Positions 29,745-43,948 of a stretch of DNA of 64,000 nt are shown in pieces (within the stretch, counting starts at the first letter, position 1; every line of letters begins with the position of its first letter). The stretch is from Lobosporangium transversale (Eukaryota; Mortierellomycota; Mortierellomycetes; Mortierellales; Mortierellaceae): the NCBI RefSeq assembly GCF_002105155.1, contig NW_019029023.1, positions 1 through 64,000 of the forward strand, in the 5' to 3' direction. A model generated the notes under the pieces. It was not told the origin of the DNA. It was given only the letters and a program-made list of their open reading frames with translations, and made no database searches. Position numbers and translations under genes: made by a program.

Positions 29745-30800
29745 TACCATCTTACCAAAATTCTACTTGATCCTCTATCCATGTCGAACTTTGTCAGGGG
29801 TTAAGCACTCAGCTTTGCAAAACTTAGTCGGATCTTCCCTGACTTCCTCCTTCCATCAAAAGAATTGTGAACGATCCATAATTCTTCATATATTAGACCA
29901 ACTTTGAGATACTCTTGAACCGTCCTCCATCCATAAAGCTCGGACACAGTCTGCAATATCTTACACACTCATCTACACAGAAGTACTCTTAATCGCCAGT
30001 GTATCATAAATCTTCTCTGTCATATACCATATACCCTAGGCAATTGGCGTTCTCAGCTGCAAGTGCAAATAGATACTCCACCAAGACTTGTTGCTTGATT
30101 TCTTCCCATGATTTTCTACCATCCTTTTGACCTTGTGCAAACTCTGCAGGCAATTCCTTGTTATGCCAATATCGACCATATGAGTGTGTTCCAATCTCAT
30201 CAATCTCTTTCAAACTCGATTCCGTTGGCTCTTGGCATCACAGTTCGAGACAAAGAACGCATATACGTCGGTATAGTCACAAACGGATAATAGATCAGAG
30301 AAACTGGATGGAAATATGAACCTGTCTCTGATGAACGACCTTTGATGGCAAGAGTAAATTATCAAGATAAGGTATTTCCTAGACTTTAAGTCCATAGAGA
30401 TTGTCCAAATGTATAATGTCGGTGCCTCAAAAGTCAGTATAATTGGAGCTGATGACATGTTCCAACGTCCCATTCGCCTTTGTGTTGCTAGTCCCTCCTT
30501 TACCTTCGGCACTACCATATAGGTTAGTCCAGAAGATATAAGGTGCATAGCCTCTATCCCAATGAAGTAATTCATCCTTGATCTGTGTCTCCTTGCATCG
30601 CTCGAAAAAACGGCTGCAGCTCCAATGGGATCCGACAGAGTGTTTGTGATTTTCTCTTTTTCCAATCGACAACGGTTCCATAGTTGAGCCGCCTCCAATG
30701 AAAGATCTCTAAAGGCTGATCCCTGCTTTTCCGTGAGATCAAATGTTCACCCCTTTTGTTCAGACGGACTTGAGGGGTCCTGTTATAGTAGTTTTCCGTA
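29745..30800 (-). pseudogene. Decayed third GT10 fucosyltransferase copy
   Basis: Fragments in different frames align in order with genes 1 and 2: HWDRGYAPYIFW with HVISSNYTDF near 30430-30590, GTHSYGRYWHNKELP with LALAAENANCLGY-like sequence at 30030-30200, and FCKAECLTPDKVRHG near the 3' end with stops. Several frameshifts and nonsense codons and a large deletion in the middle rule out function. Limits are approximate. Confidence 0.8.
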
Positions 30801-31440
30801 TGTCATCTTTCTCATTCCTTTGATGCCACCATGAAGACAGTTTCCTTCTCCTGAAGATGAATGTATAAAACCAATAGAGCCTATAGGACCATATCTGTCA
30901 AGTACAGGAGCGTCAACAAGGATCGTAGTGGACTCTTGACTCGGATGATAGGCATTTGTTTTGAGAACAGGATGTAGGAGCCTTTTTTTCTATTTTTTTT
31001 TTTCCTTTTCTTGCGATCAAGAAAAGACCATATTCGGATGTTTTTTTTCCTGATGTGAATGAGTGAGAAAAGATGAACAAGGCTAGGTGGAATGAGATTC
31101 AAAAAGTCAGCGCGTCTAGGACAAATGGCTATCCTGAAACGCAGCAGTCTGTACGTGAAGCATCGATAAGACTATTTTTTGGTTTTTTTTCAGCCCTTTT
31201 CTGTGGACTAAAAAAAATGCTCGAATGAGAAAGATGTGTGCTTATTGGGACGCGCTGATTGGTTGGCAAGGGAAACCCTGGGCAATAGTTCAAGGTGGCT
31301 TGATCAGACAGATCAAATCTATTTCATGCGCTTAATTGAAAAGGGACCCACGCTTTTTTTAGTGTCCATCTCTCTTCTCTTTCAACTCATCAACCTTCCT
31401 TTCCCCCACTTACTCTTTGACCCTTTCTCTGCAAGCAACC
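30801..31440. other. Intergenic region upstream of GDP-mannose dehydratase
   Basis: A divergent promoter region between the fucosyltransferase relic and GMD. CT-rich stretch just before the ATG (31365-31440). No confident TATA box and no gene. Confidence 0.5.
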
Positions 31441-33036
<1,596 letters not shown>

Positions 33037-33235
33037 AACAGTAGATGTGAGATTAGATAGAAAGAGAATCAAGCCTGTACTAATATTATAACAAAGTCAA
33101 TTTATTTACTCAAAATAAGAGCAACATGTGTATAAAATATTCTTTTTTTTCTGTGTTCTGTTGTACAACATTTAAAAAAAAAAGCTAAAAAAAACTTAGA
33201 AAAAAAAAAGTCTATTATTATTGTTGTTTCATTGG
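33037..33235. other. Convergent 3' spacer
   Basis: Short AT-rich region between the convergent GMD and GT61 genes with several A runs; probable 3' ends of both. Confidence 0.5.
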
Positions 33236-35852
33236 TTACTCAATCTTCCATCCTATTTGAAGCTCCGCCTCTGTCAAACCCTGCAGCAAGGTCTTTATCT
33301 CTGCTCTGGGCTGTCCCCACAAGGTGATGTTGTCGATTGAATGCTTGCCAAAGGCACTTCTGCCATCCATCACATTCCGCTTTAGAATGTACCCACAGCT
33401 CTCAAATCCACAGGCTTGCCCCTTTTTCACATAGCTCACATACATCGCACTTGACACATCTGTCGAGCTCATATTAGGTCGTTTCTCTCTCATTGCTGCC
33501 TCCATCCTCCTCTCCTCCTCCAAATCCTGCTGCAACCCTTCGATGAACTTCAGCACCCGAGGAACATCTACATAACGAGGGATAGCCTTCCAAAAGTTAC
33601 CCAAGAAGCGCCAAGTATCATCTCCACCATATTTGTTGATCAAGTCCTGAGGTACTTCAGGTCCAATGAGGACATCCAGCTCTTGTTCTGCCAGCTTTTG
33701 AGCTTCTGGATGGGTGGCCACATATTCTCGATGCTGATTCCGAAGCTGTTCAAGTTCTTCACCCTCCATAGCCCTCTTCTCTTCATCAGACTTGAGTATT
33801 GATTCAGGAAGTCCCAAGACAAGATGACCGACAAAGTGTTTTGCGCCCTGGACATCCTTATAGAACGGACATCGCTCTTTGGTCGCTTCATCCGGATAGT
33901 TGTGAGGTCCACAGACAGCATTGACGAATCGTTGGCCCAATGCTGTGGCTGAATGCTTGAACCAAGGCTCCCAATACCGTGAGGTATCAATGCTGATCAA
34001 AGTAGGGATTGGTCCATAACTGGGCATGAACACGGATGTGCCTATTGCGTTTCCATGAGGCGAAATTAACACGTTGACATCTCGAAGCAAATACGCCGTC
34101 TCTGCCAGCCCACAACCATGATCAAAACTCATCCACTTGACTCGGAACCCTGCTTGGACAAGACTTTGGATTAAAGACTCATCATTGATGATCCGCCTCG
34201 ACTTTTCGCGCTGGATAATACCAACGATCACTTTACGCTTGCTGCTCTTCCCAACATCAGCATATAGATTAATATAATCCTTCTCTGCATCGACTACATC
34301 TGGTTGTAGCTGTCCAACTCTTTTTGAGGATTCCTCCTTCTCAAGACCATGATTTGGTCCAGCGCCATTAAAGTTGTAATACCGTGCGAGATCCAGACAT
34401 CTTAACTGTGAATTTGGCTTCTCTTTATCAGAAGCCTGTTGTCGCTTCGTGATTGATTGGGATAACGACATCTCCTTGGCATGACTGCTCTGCTCTTCAT
34501 TCCTCTTGTTATTAGTTCTTTTCTGTGGTTGCGAATATGATCTACGCTCCTTTTGTTGAACTGATGATAACCTTTGGCGCTTGAGGATAGCCTTCTGTGT
34601 TGTCTCCAAATGGTTCTGCCAAACCTGAGGCGTTGACCAGTAATACTGTGCGATCTCGTCTCTGAAATGTTTATAGACCTCAGTAGGTATATTGTGTTCA
34701 CAGTAATCGAGCGCACATTGAGATCCAAGACCTATGACAGCTCGTCGGAAACAGATGGGTGCATCTGCTGGGGGTAAACTCTGAAATGCAGTTGAGATCT
34801 CCTCCTTGTTGAGGACTAGCTCCTTGCCAGATTGGAAGAAGTGCTCCATCTCCCACGATCCTTGCCTTTCGATTGGATCATATTTGAAGCGACCTGCTCG
34901 TAATGACCATGAATCTTTTGTGCCTCCAAAACGCTTCATTGTGCTTTTTTTTTTTTTTTTTTTATAAATGTCAAAATAAATCATTATCAAGACAAGGTTT
35001 TTTCTTTTTTTAATCAATCATAAGCAATTAATTAGAGTTTTTTTTTTCTTTTTTTTACCTGTAAAGAGGCATCATGCCATTATACAACCAATGTGAAAAG
35101 TGATAAGGTGAATACAATCCATGGACAAACAAAGTCTCGTTTACGTAATGTGCCCGGATTGTCTTTCTCCATGAACGTTCCAAACGGGGTTGCCAGTAGA
35201 CATCGGACTCTTCATCTGAGGACATCAGATTGACCTCGGGTAAATTTTTGCGGAAGATGCCATTTTTACGAATAAATGCACCTATTCATTATAAAAAAAT
35301 AAGAAAGAAAGAGAAAAGGTTTTTCGTTCAATCAACTGCAGAGTGCAATAGGTCTTTACCTTTTTTTCTTTTTTTTTTTTTTGCTCTTAGACCATTCTCT
35401 TTAAAAAAAAAAAAAAAAAAAAATGCATGGAGAGTGTAGGACTGGGATGAAAACAGGAGAAGAATCTTGCCTTTTCGATCCACACACAGGTTCTGTACAA
35501 CACACTGTCGAGAACGACGATTGTTTTTGGTTATCCTTTCATTGATAGGGAGTTGATCGTCTGTACAGGTCCAAGTGGCTTCTGGAAGAATGATCTCTTG
35601 AACGACTGTTTTGCCTCTCCAATATGAATCAGGCTCAGTTGTTGGCTTCTTTATCGGGCCACTCTGGTTATTGTCCAAACCGAGATAACCACCATAGTCG
35701 AGCACATCCCGAGAGCGATTGCTGAATGTCAAAGTCAAGAATACGACAGCAAGAATGACGAGGATGAGAATGTATCGTTTACTCCGGCGGGCAGTCATGA
35801 TGTTGTGAGAGATGGTGACGAAGGAAGACAGGAAATTGCCAGGGTCTCCCAT
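33236..35852 (-). CDS. GT61-family glycosyltransferase (DUF563/EOGT-like)
   Basis: Exons 35852-35471, 35281-35059 and 34943-33236 give 770 residues. The N-terminal signal anchor (YILILVILAVVFLTLTF) implies Golgi or ER residence. LFVHGLYSPYHFSHWLYNGMMP (in part, exon 2) and AYLLRDVNVLISPHGNAIG, VFMPSYGP (exon 3) match the GT61 core, in which HG(A/N) marks the donor pocket. Known GT61 enzymes add xylose or GlcNAc; the donor here is unknown. Intron 1 uses a GC donor (AAAG/GCAAGA at 35470); intron 2 ends after an A run rather than a pyrimidine tract. The middle region (residues 240-340) is charged and poorly conserved. Confidence 0.85.
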
Positions 35853-36456
35853 AATTATGTCAAGGTCCAGATGAGAAAGATGAACTGCATGAATGTGTGC
35901 AGCTGTTCCAAAAAAAAAAAAAAAAAAAAAAAAAATCTGAACGTTCTTGTCGTCTATTTAATTAACATTAGAAAGTAATGGTGCAACTAAGTCCTTAACA
36001 CTATACCTTAACCACCATCAATATCGACAATCTTTCTATCGCTCTCCGCAATCAAGTTCATATCGCACCAACCTCGTTGCCACTTTAAACATGCCATTGG
36101 CGATTAAATTCCTCGGCAGTAATAGATACCTGACATTGGTTCGTTGGTACCTGAGTAAACCATCTCCAGGTCAAGGATAGCTATCGAGATTTTTTTTTTT
36201 TTTTTATCGCATTTTAGATTCAAGTTTCATCAAGACAAAATACATAGCATAAATGTGTTTTTGTTGCTTATGGATTTTAATATATGCGCAAGAATCCATT
36301 TCATTATGGTTTTGTCTTTACAAAAGAAAAAGAAAGAAAAGAAACAAAAACATGATCAACATGTTTAAGCAATACTAAATAACAATGATAGTAATAATAA
36401 AACGATATCTATGAACAAAAAAAAAGGGAGGAAATAACTAACTACATTGAGATTTT
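35853..36456. other. Intergenic region between GT61 and OPT genes
   Basis: AT-rich with A/T runs at 35911-35935 and 36190-36206; no gene seen. Confidence 0.5.
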
Positions 36457-38813
36457 TTAGAGCTGCTCGCCATAAAAATTGGATCCACTATGGTAACAAT
36501 GATCCAATACTGCAGCATTCGGGTCCGGATCTCTCCAGTTTGGATTTCCCCACCAAAATGGCATATTAATCTCCCACATCTGAAGTGCAAAAAAGATCAA
36601 CAAGGCTGAAATCGCCATGCCAGTATCCAAGGCTGCAGCCGTTAAATAATTGTATCTTGCCCACCATCCATATTGGTACCTTCTCAAGACAAAGGAAAAG
36701 ATGAAACCCCAGAATAGGCCGTTCGAGTACATGTAGGGAAGGCCTGGAGGCATATTTGAGGTCGAGGCCAACAACACGGGCCAATGCACATACTTTAGCC
36801 ACGAAACATTGGGGAACTTTTGAGACAAGAACCAAAAGATCAGGGGCAATGCAGCTCCCACAACGAATCCCCATTGAACAGGGGCATAGATCGCACCATC
36901 AACATCTCCAAAAACACGGGCTGGACCAATTGCGCCCCAAATGATCGAAGCAGCGTAGAAGGTACGAGATGTACGGCAAGTAAAAGGATAGCCTTCATCC
37001 GTGCAGATATTCTCACGGGTGTTGATGAGCCAAGTAGCGGTGGCCAAATTGATGATACAGGAGATCATGGCTGAGACCAGCTGAGCCATAAACATAGCTC
37101 GAGGAGGGATCTTCATGTAATGCCCAAGTTTCAAATCCCCCACAAAGCTGAGTGCCTGAACATTAACAATAAAACCATAAGTCTTGAAGGTCACGTTCGC
37201 AATCGCATGGCCAGGAAGCAAGAATCCAATCACGTACTCCGTAATGATGTTGAGTGATGGTTGTTGGTTTGTGATTGCTGCCACAATACCGACTGGAAGA
37301 ACAAAGATCAAGGCCATGACCAAAGCAAGCAGCAGGGCCCACCAGGGCATGTAATCCCAGACAACACAGGTGATCATACTCAAGACAAACATGACGCCAA
37401 ACAAGAGACCATACCACCAGTCGGGCACCTCAGGATAGACACTCATCAAGCGAGCATGAATATCCTCGCTATCAAGGCGAGAGTATCTCCAGCGCTCCAT
37501 AATCTCACGACCATTGTACAGAATGACATGGACGATTGTCGCTGTCAAGCCAGCGAAGCCGATGCCATAACTGATAGCAAAGAACGAATCCATACGAAGA
37601 GGACCATATTCTTTGTACTTGTTCTCATCCAAAAATCCTCTCTGATCCATCACAGCCGAAATGTTATAAGAGCTGCCATTATCTTGATAAAGCTGAGCAA
37701 TGACAATAGGGAAATTCTTGGACTTCCAAAGGTCGGTATAGTAGGCCCAAGGGCAGATAACGTAGGTGACAATGATGAAACCAATTAAAATATTGACTTG
37801 AGCAAACCAAGGCGTGGCCATGGGAGAAACATAGGCCGAAATAGCACCCCAATCCAAGGAAATGGTGCCGATACCCAGGCCATAGGATCCCGTCAACTGA
37901 GCCAGCACCACGTTGTCAGGATTAATCCAACAGAGAACTGAAAGCACACCTAGGGTTGGAAAGATGTAACCAGGGAGCCAGTAATAGAAGAACATACCCA
38001 TGCTGACTAAAAGAAAGTATTTCATTCTAGACATATGGCCATCGTCTACGGAACTGGCATGCAAGGAACGGAAAAGGGAAGCAGAGACCAGCGTTTGAGG
38101 CCAAATCATGTGTGCAGGTCGAACCAAGAATCGACGAAGAGCTCCCGCGATCGCAAAACCCGTAACTTGAGTTGTCAAAACCAACAACATCCCCGCAACA
38201 AAGGGCTTCTCAGAATTGTACCACACCTTTTGTAAGACCACAATGTCGACTGCATAGGCTGTACCACCATTGCAAGCCACCATAGTACCAATGAGAACAT
38301 GTTCTTTAATGGAAAAAGGGCCAGGATTTAATGTGAATTTGAACCCAAAGATGTTGAAATAGCGTGTAGGGAGGACACGAGCCATGAAACGACCCATGGG
38401 TAATGAGAGAAGGGCCACAACAGAGTAGCCGACAGTCACAGCCGTATAACGGAGATAGAAGAATTGGTTGATAAATGAGATGATGCAGGTCCAGCCGAGA
38501 CCGAGGAACCACATGCGGAAGGTATTGTATGGGAGGGTTGGATCATCAGTATCTAGCAAAGGAAGAAAAAAAAAAAAAAAAAAAAAGAGCCTTGTTAAAC
38601 CCCTAGAAAAAAAAAAAAAAAAAGTATAATAGTAGAATAAAGCAAAGAGGAGAGGAAAAGTGAGGGCTTACTAGAGATGGTAACGCGAACTTCTTCGATG
38701 GGAGAATCATCTTCCTCATCTATTTGCATATTCTTGTTCTCAAGATCGATATCATCATGGAGATGGGAATCATCGATATCATATTTTTCATTAAGGTATG
38801 CTTGTTTGTCCAT
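36457..38813 (-). CDS. OPT-family oligopeptide transporter
   Basis: A proton-coupled uptake carrier of small peptides (some relatives carry metal chelates or glutathione) in the plasma membrane. Exon 1 is 38813-38672 and exon 2 is 38552-36457; intron 38553-38671 (119 bp, GTAAGC to TAG); 745 residues. An acidic cytosolic N-terminus leads into NTDDPTLPYNTFRMW, then some 14-16 hydrophobic segments. Family motifs NPGPFSIKEH, SYGLGIGTISLDW and KIPPR are all present. It ends in the GNPNWRDPDPNAAVLDHC region typical of fungal OPTs. A decayed relative lies 3.5 kb further on. Confidence 0.93.
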
Positions 38814-39854
38814 GGTTAAATAGGTAAACCCTCAGCGAGAGTTGAATGGAATGGCTGCTGATGAGTTTTGTTATTAATATTTGTTGTTACAGAAAAGGGA
38901 AAAGGAATTGTCGTTAAATGAAATAGAGTGTATTGGGCATCACCAAGGAAAAGCACTTGTAGGAGAGTAAGATTAAAAGGTTTAATGGGTTGATGGGATT
39001 AATGAATTAGATGGTTAATTGCCTTGTGCTCAATTAGGTAGTAGAGACATAAAGAATAAAAAACAATTGAGATGAAAGAAAGACGTATTTGTGTCTGTGC
39101 AGATGGAGGATAATAAAAGATTAGAAGAAACGCTATGAAATGTAGTGGGCAATGAAGCGGTATTTATACGGGTGGAAGATGAAGATAGGGGTGAATTGTA
39201 TGTGTGTTGGACAAGATGTCAACAATCTGAAACGCGAAGATCATTCCTCGGGCGTTGTGTGTGCATGCCTTGTTACTGCAACACAAATAAAGTACTGCAG
39301 CTGTTGTTGATGTTACAAGACTGCATGCACAGGGCTCGGAGTTGTCTCTCTTTTTTCTTTTCCTCTATTGAATCCACATTCAAAAAGGACCATCAGGTAA
39401 GCAAACCATGTTTCCGTAAACAGTAAACATGGCTCACTTTTTTTTTTTTTTTTTTTTTTTTTTTTCTTTGTGATGCCCGCCACTCCCTTATTCACTAATT
39501 TCATGTTGAACGTTGAATAAACACAATTTATCGTATTATAAATATATTAAACTAAACATCAAGCATGCTTAAGAAAATTCACATTGTATCCACACGCTTG
39601 CCATGTTTATTCATAACTTGGGTGGAAAATATACAGAAAATCTCGGAGGGGAAACCAGCCGGATAGGGGTATAAAGTGCAGTTCAGAACAACAGAGAACA
39701 GTAGCGAAGGTAATGGTGCAGGGATGAATGAATATACAATGAATGAGATAAACTTATTTTTCGGCTGTTGAATATTGAGAGCAGTGCTAAGGCCAATCAT
39801 CAGCTTAGTGTTGAGTTAAAGCGAGGGAGAGGGAAATAGCCCCGCATGCTTAGA

Positions 39855-39888
<34 letters not shown>

Positions 39889-40268
39889 GAGAAGCGTATA
39901 AAGATGTTTGTTACTCCTGGATGGCATGCTGAGTTACTAATGAATGATGCCTATAAAGAACATAAAAAAAAAAGAATGAAGGCTACGAAGAGCTTGTTGA
40001 GTAAAGTTTGAGATTTAGAGAACAACCTTTATTGGAATGCTTGCATAAATCACAGATGTAACAACCAAAACGTGCATGTCATTAAAGGAGAAGTTTCTTT
40101 TTTGGGCGCATCACTTCGCGTCTATTAAACTTTGGATACAAAGTGGATTCTCTCTCATCTTCCCCGTTACTTCCAGGGGTCGAGTCGGGCGTTAGAATGA
40201 AGGAAATACCTTGAAAGTTGAGCTCTTGCCGCGTCATGAGTAGTGCTTGTCTATGAGCTCTGAACTCT

Positions 40269-40305
<37 letters not shown>

Positions 40306-41439
40306 GTGACCAGGCTTGTTTCGCCTCTCTGTCAAAAGAATAATTGCGGCGCCATTCTCACTACACGCCTATATCTGGACGATTCATCTGTCATAGTCTA
40401 GATCTCCGAATGGCTTTTATTGTACCAGTCCATAAGAGATCATCTCCCTAAAAGCAAAGCTTAAAGTGATGAGAAACTGAATAGAGACAGGAGTATAGCA
40501 ACTGAATGATGTTTTCTCTCCCACATACACCATGTTTCTCGTAATATCATAAAAAAAAAAGATCGAGAATCATGAAAGACAATAAAGATGCTTCAACTGA
40601 TGACTTTTGTGCATTGAAGGTGCAGCAAGGACAAAGAACACATTTAAAGTTTGAATAATTTTGTGTACTCCCTGAAAAATTCGAAATTTAATTCACCCTT
40701 ATTCTCCTCACTGTTTCATGACTGACATCAGTGTCCATGATGCCTAGATGCTCATTAGATATTCAATTGATTAAAAAAAACAAATTCCTGGGATATGATG
40801 CACCCTGTACCCGAAGAAGTTTAATCTCCATCATTAGTCTTTCCACTTCCCTGGCTCTCGCGTGGTTAGTCATTCTTTCTGTCTCGCCACTCCTTGTTTT
40901 ATTACAAATATTAATAAATCAATTAACCTTTTTTTTTTCTCAAATGCACGGCGCAGCCTGGAAGAATGTTGGACGCCAATTTGGTTATTCTTTTTTTAGA
41001 AATCAACATTGACGCTGAAAAGCACCATGATCCATTCGCGCCTTTTTTTTTAAGATTAGAAGCGGCGCTGCAACTGTATACTACAGTGGATTCCAAAGGC
41101 ATCCTAACCCGCACCTTATATTACTCTTACAGCCGCATACACCAAGCATTGATAGTTGAAGAAAATGTCAATACAATCACCATCTCTAGCGCCCCATGTA
41201 ATGTATGAATGTCCTATTAAGTACACATCATGAAGGAGAAGCATAATGATAAGACATGTAATACACACAAAAAAAAGTGAGGACCTGTTTACCTGACGCT
41301 CCGCAGGCGGCAGTCTTCGTTTAGTTTTTTTTTCTCCCAGATATTCCATGAATAAGATGGACTGCGAACTGGGATTTTGTCCCTTCTTTCTTGTTCACCC
41401 ATTGTCAAAGGCCAATAATATGGCCAGTGCGCTATTTCC

Positions 41440-41470
<31 letters not shown>

Positions 41471-42250
41471 TGTAAAACATACAAACCGTGCAGGTGCCCT
41501 GTTTAAAAAGTCTCTTTGGACGTCTTTTTTCCTTGCATGGACTGTCGACTCTTTCAAGTTTCATGCAGGCCTTTTTTTTTTTTTTTTTTTTGTCAAGCCT
41601 ATCAAAATCCTGCCATTACTTCTTAAACTATGGCCGTGTCTCATCGGATGCCCATGGACCTTGGACCAAAGCCCTCAGTACGTTGTGTTTTACCTGCGCA
41701 CTGATTTTTTGTGCTTGTGCTTTGCCATACGAAGGGAGGAGGGTTATTTTTTTTAATCATGCATCATTGCATGTGCCTGTGTTTGTTTGTTCTTGTACAA
41801 CGCTCGGATAATTATTATTTTTTTTCTACGTGTTTCAAAAAAGTGAGCCCTTGCGCATCTTTTGAGTCACGCCAAAAAAGACTTTTTTGTTTTTCAAAGG
41901 GCACTCGTTTTCAGGTTTATTACGCCAGGTGTACACTGTTAAAAGAGTGAGTGGAAGGTGGAATACGGACAGACACGTATGCCTTTAAGGATTTTGTAAA
42001 TTTCACTATAGTAGTTCGCGCCTCTCAACAGATAATGATCATAATTGCCATCCTTTGGGCTTCCCCGTCAACAAGACATTTCTCCTTCCCAAGATTAGAT
42101 TGCAAAAAAGGTGGTCAATCCACAAATAGCCAATTTAGCTGAGATCAAGTGGTTACAACTTAATCACCAGCTGTAACGATACCGTCTTAATAGACTTGCA
42201 GAAATGTAAACAAGAAACAAACCATTGGTATAGGAAAAAGGCAATGCTGA
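38814..42250. other. Long non-coding interval rich in homopolymers
   Basis: Upstream region of the OPT gene followed by about 3 kb without a supportable coding region. Homopolymer runs of 15 or more at about 39439, 39857, 40270, 41440 and 41573. No tRNA, rRNA or repeat family recognised. Confidence 0.5.
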
Positions 42251-43430
42251 GGCATGCTCGAGATCGCAACCAAGGAGCACAAGTTAATGAATATCTTTAA
42301 GCCAGGTCACATTAGAAAATTTACGAGGCAAAAACCAGGACAGAAATTGCAGCATAATGCCAACCAAGAATCCCTAATGGACTTGGGACTTGGAGATATA
42401 GAGCACTATCTTTATTCCCAAAGACTTTAGCTCATGAGCACAGATATTAGAACAAGTTTAGCTAGCCACAATGCAGCCGTCAAGTTGATCAATCTTGAGA
42501 TGACAGTTGAGAGAAGTCGAGCCATAAATACCATACCAGGCGGGACTATCTGATTTGACCCAGTTTCAAATCTGAAGAGAAGGTCAAGGATTGCACATCA
42601 ACGACAAACCCACATATCTTGAGGGCCACATTTGCAATTGCACGTCTGGGAAATATACTCTCGATCACATATTTTGTTACAGTGTTTTGGCCTGGCTACT
42701 GATTTGTTACCGCTTGAACGACATCCATATCAGAGAGCCAAAGAAGATAGAGATCTCTAGAGCCGAGAGGATAGCCTACCAGGGGATATCATCCCAAACG
42801 ATACAGGTAACAAGCAAGAGAGCCACTATAGCAATAAATAGGGTCAGATATCACCCATCTGGGATCACAGGATACGCTTGCATCAAACGAGAGTGAATAT
42901 TCTCATCCTCTGCATGAGCTGATTCCATCAGGTCACCGTCCCACTGCCATGATATAACAGCACTTGCACAGCCGTTGCAGCCAGACCAGCAAGACCAGCT
43001 CCACAAGTCAATACAAAGAATGAATGCGATAGAATATACTAGAATTTACAGCTTCGCCCAAAATCTAGAGCCTTCCATTGATAAATAATTTAAATAGAGC
43101 TTTAACACTTTTTAATAAATCATCAACTATACCTATCCTCTCGACCCCTGACCAAGACTTTTGCAATGAACCAATGCGGACTGGACCGTAGGCCCAGTTG
43201 ATATCATCTAAAACGCTGTCAGTCAAAACTTTGCCTTTGTTATATGGGTGGCTGACTATACCCACGGAATAGTTGAGGAGACATTATTGGATAGGTTTTG
43301 GGTGTCCAAAGATTGGTATAAAGTGAGGCGATTCAGAAGATCTATGAAAGCATCCCAATTGTAGGGAATATGAATTCTAGGAACAAACGAGCACATTTCC
43401 TTTTCAGAAGAGTGACACTGTGACTAATTT
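42251..43430 (-). pseudogene. Decayed OPT transporter copy
   Basis: On the minus strand successive short blocks match the intact OPT gene in order: the region around the NVSWLK segment near 42310, the segment before NPG-like hydrophobic stretches near 42640-42700, the domain around 42880-42900 (TCAAACGAGAGTGAATATTC resembles the intact gene's TCAAGCGAGCATGAATATCC), and the loop near 43180-43210. Many indels and stops break it. The limits are approximate. Confidence 0.65.
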
Positions 43431-43535
43431 TGGGGGTTAGGCCACGTGGGCAGGCCAAGCTATTTAACTATATATTTAGACATTACTCTGTCTAGGAGTA
43501 AGAAGATGCAACGTGGGTCTTGTGTAGTCTTTTAT

Positions 43536-43666
43536 CAGTGTTTTGTACTGATGTACCTCCATACCTGAATTCGGTAAAATAAACCGATTGTGACATACAA
43601 AATTTACGGTATTTGCAAAAGTAAAAAATCGGTAAGTTTCTTGCCGGTTTCTTACCTCTGTATAGG
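43536..43666 (+). repeat. Inverted arm, left copy
   Basis: Aligns with the reverse complement of 51367-51488 over about 120 bp with a 13-bp extra segment near its outer end. Shared stretches include AATTCGGTAAAATAAACC, TATTTGCAAAAGTAAAAAAT and CCGGTTTCTTACCTCT. Confidence 0.75.
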
Positions 43667-43948
43667 CTCGTTCCCATCCCTCTTCACTTTATAAAGGTGA
43701 CAGGAAATTTCATTTCCTTTTTCAGTCACCTATAGTGAAGGGGCCGAACTGTAGAAACTAGTGGCAATAACGCGTCACACTAAGACGCGACAAATCTTTG
43801 ACATGAGAATCCATGTTGTCCTATAGATAGATATGTAGCTATCTGGTACAAGCCCCTCTACCAGAAATGAATAAAATAATCCATGGGTGTGGTGTGTTGA
43901 CCCACATCTTATTCTCACTTACTTTTCGACTGTCTACTATCTATCTGA

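Noticed and set aside
39145..42142. Small reading frames between the OPT gene and its relic
   Set aside because: Short, low-complexity, no recognisable domain, and no convincing splice or start context.
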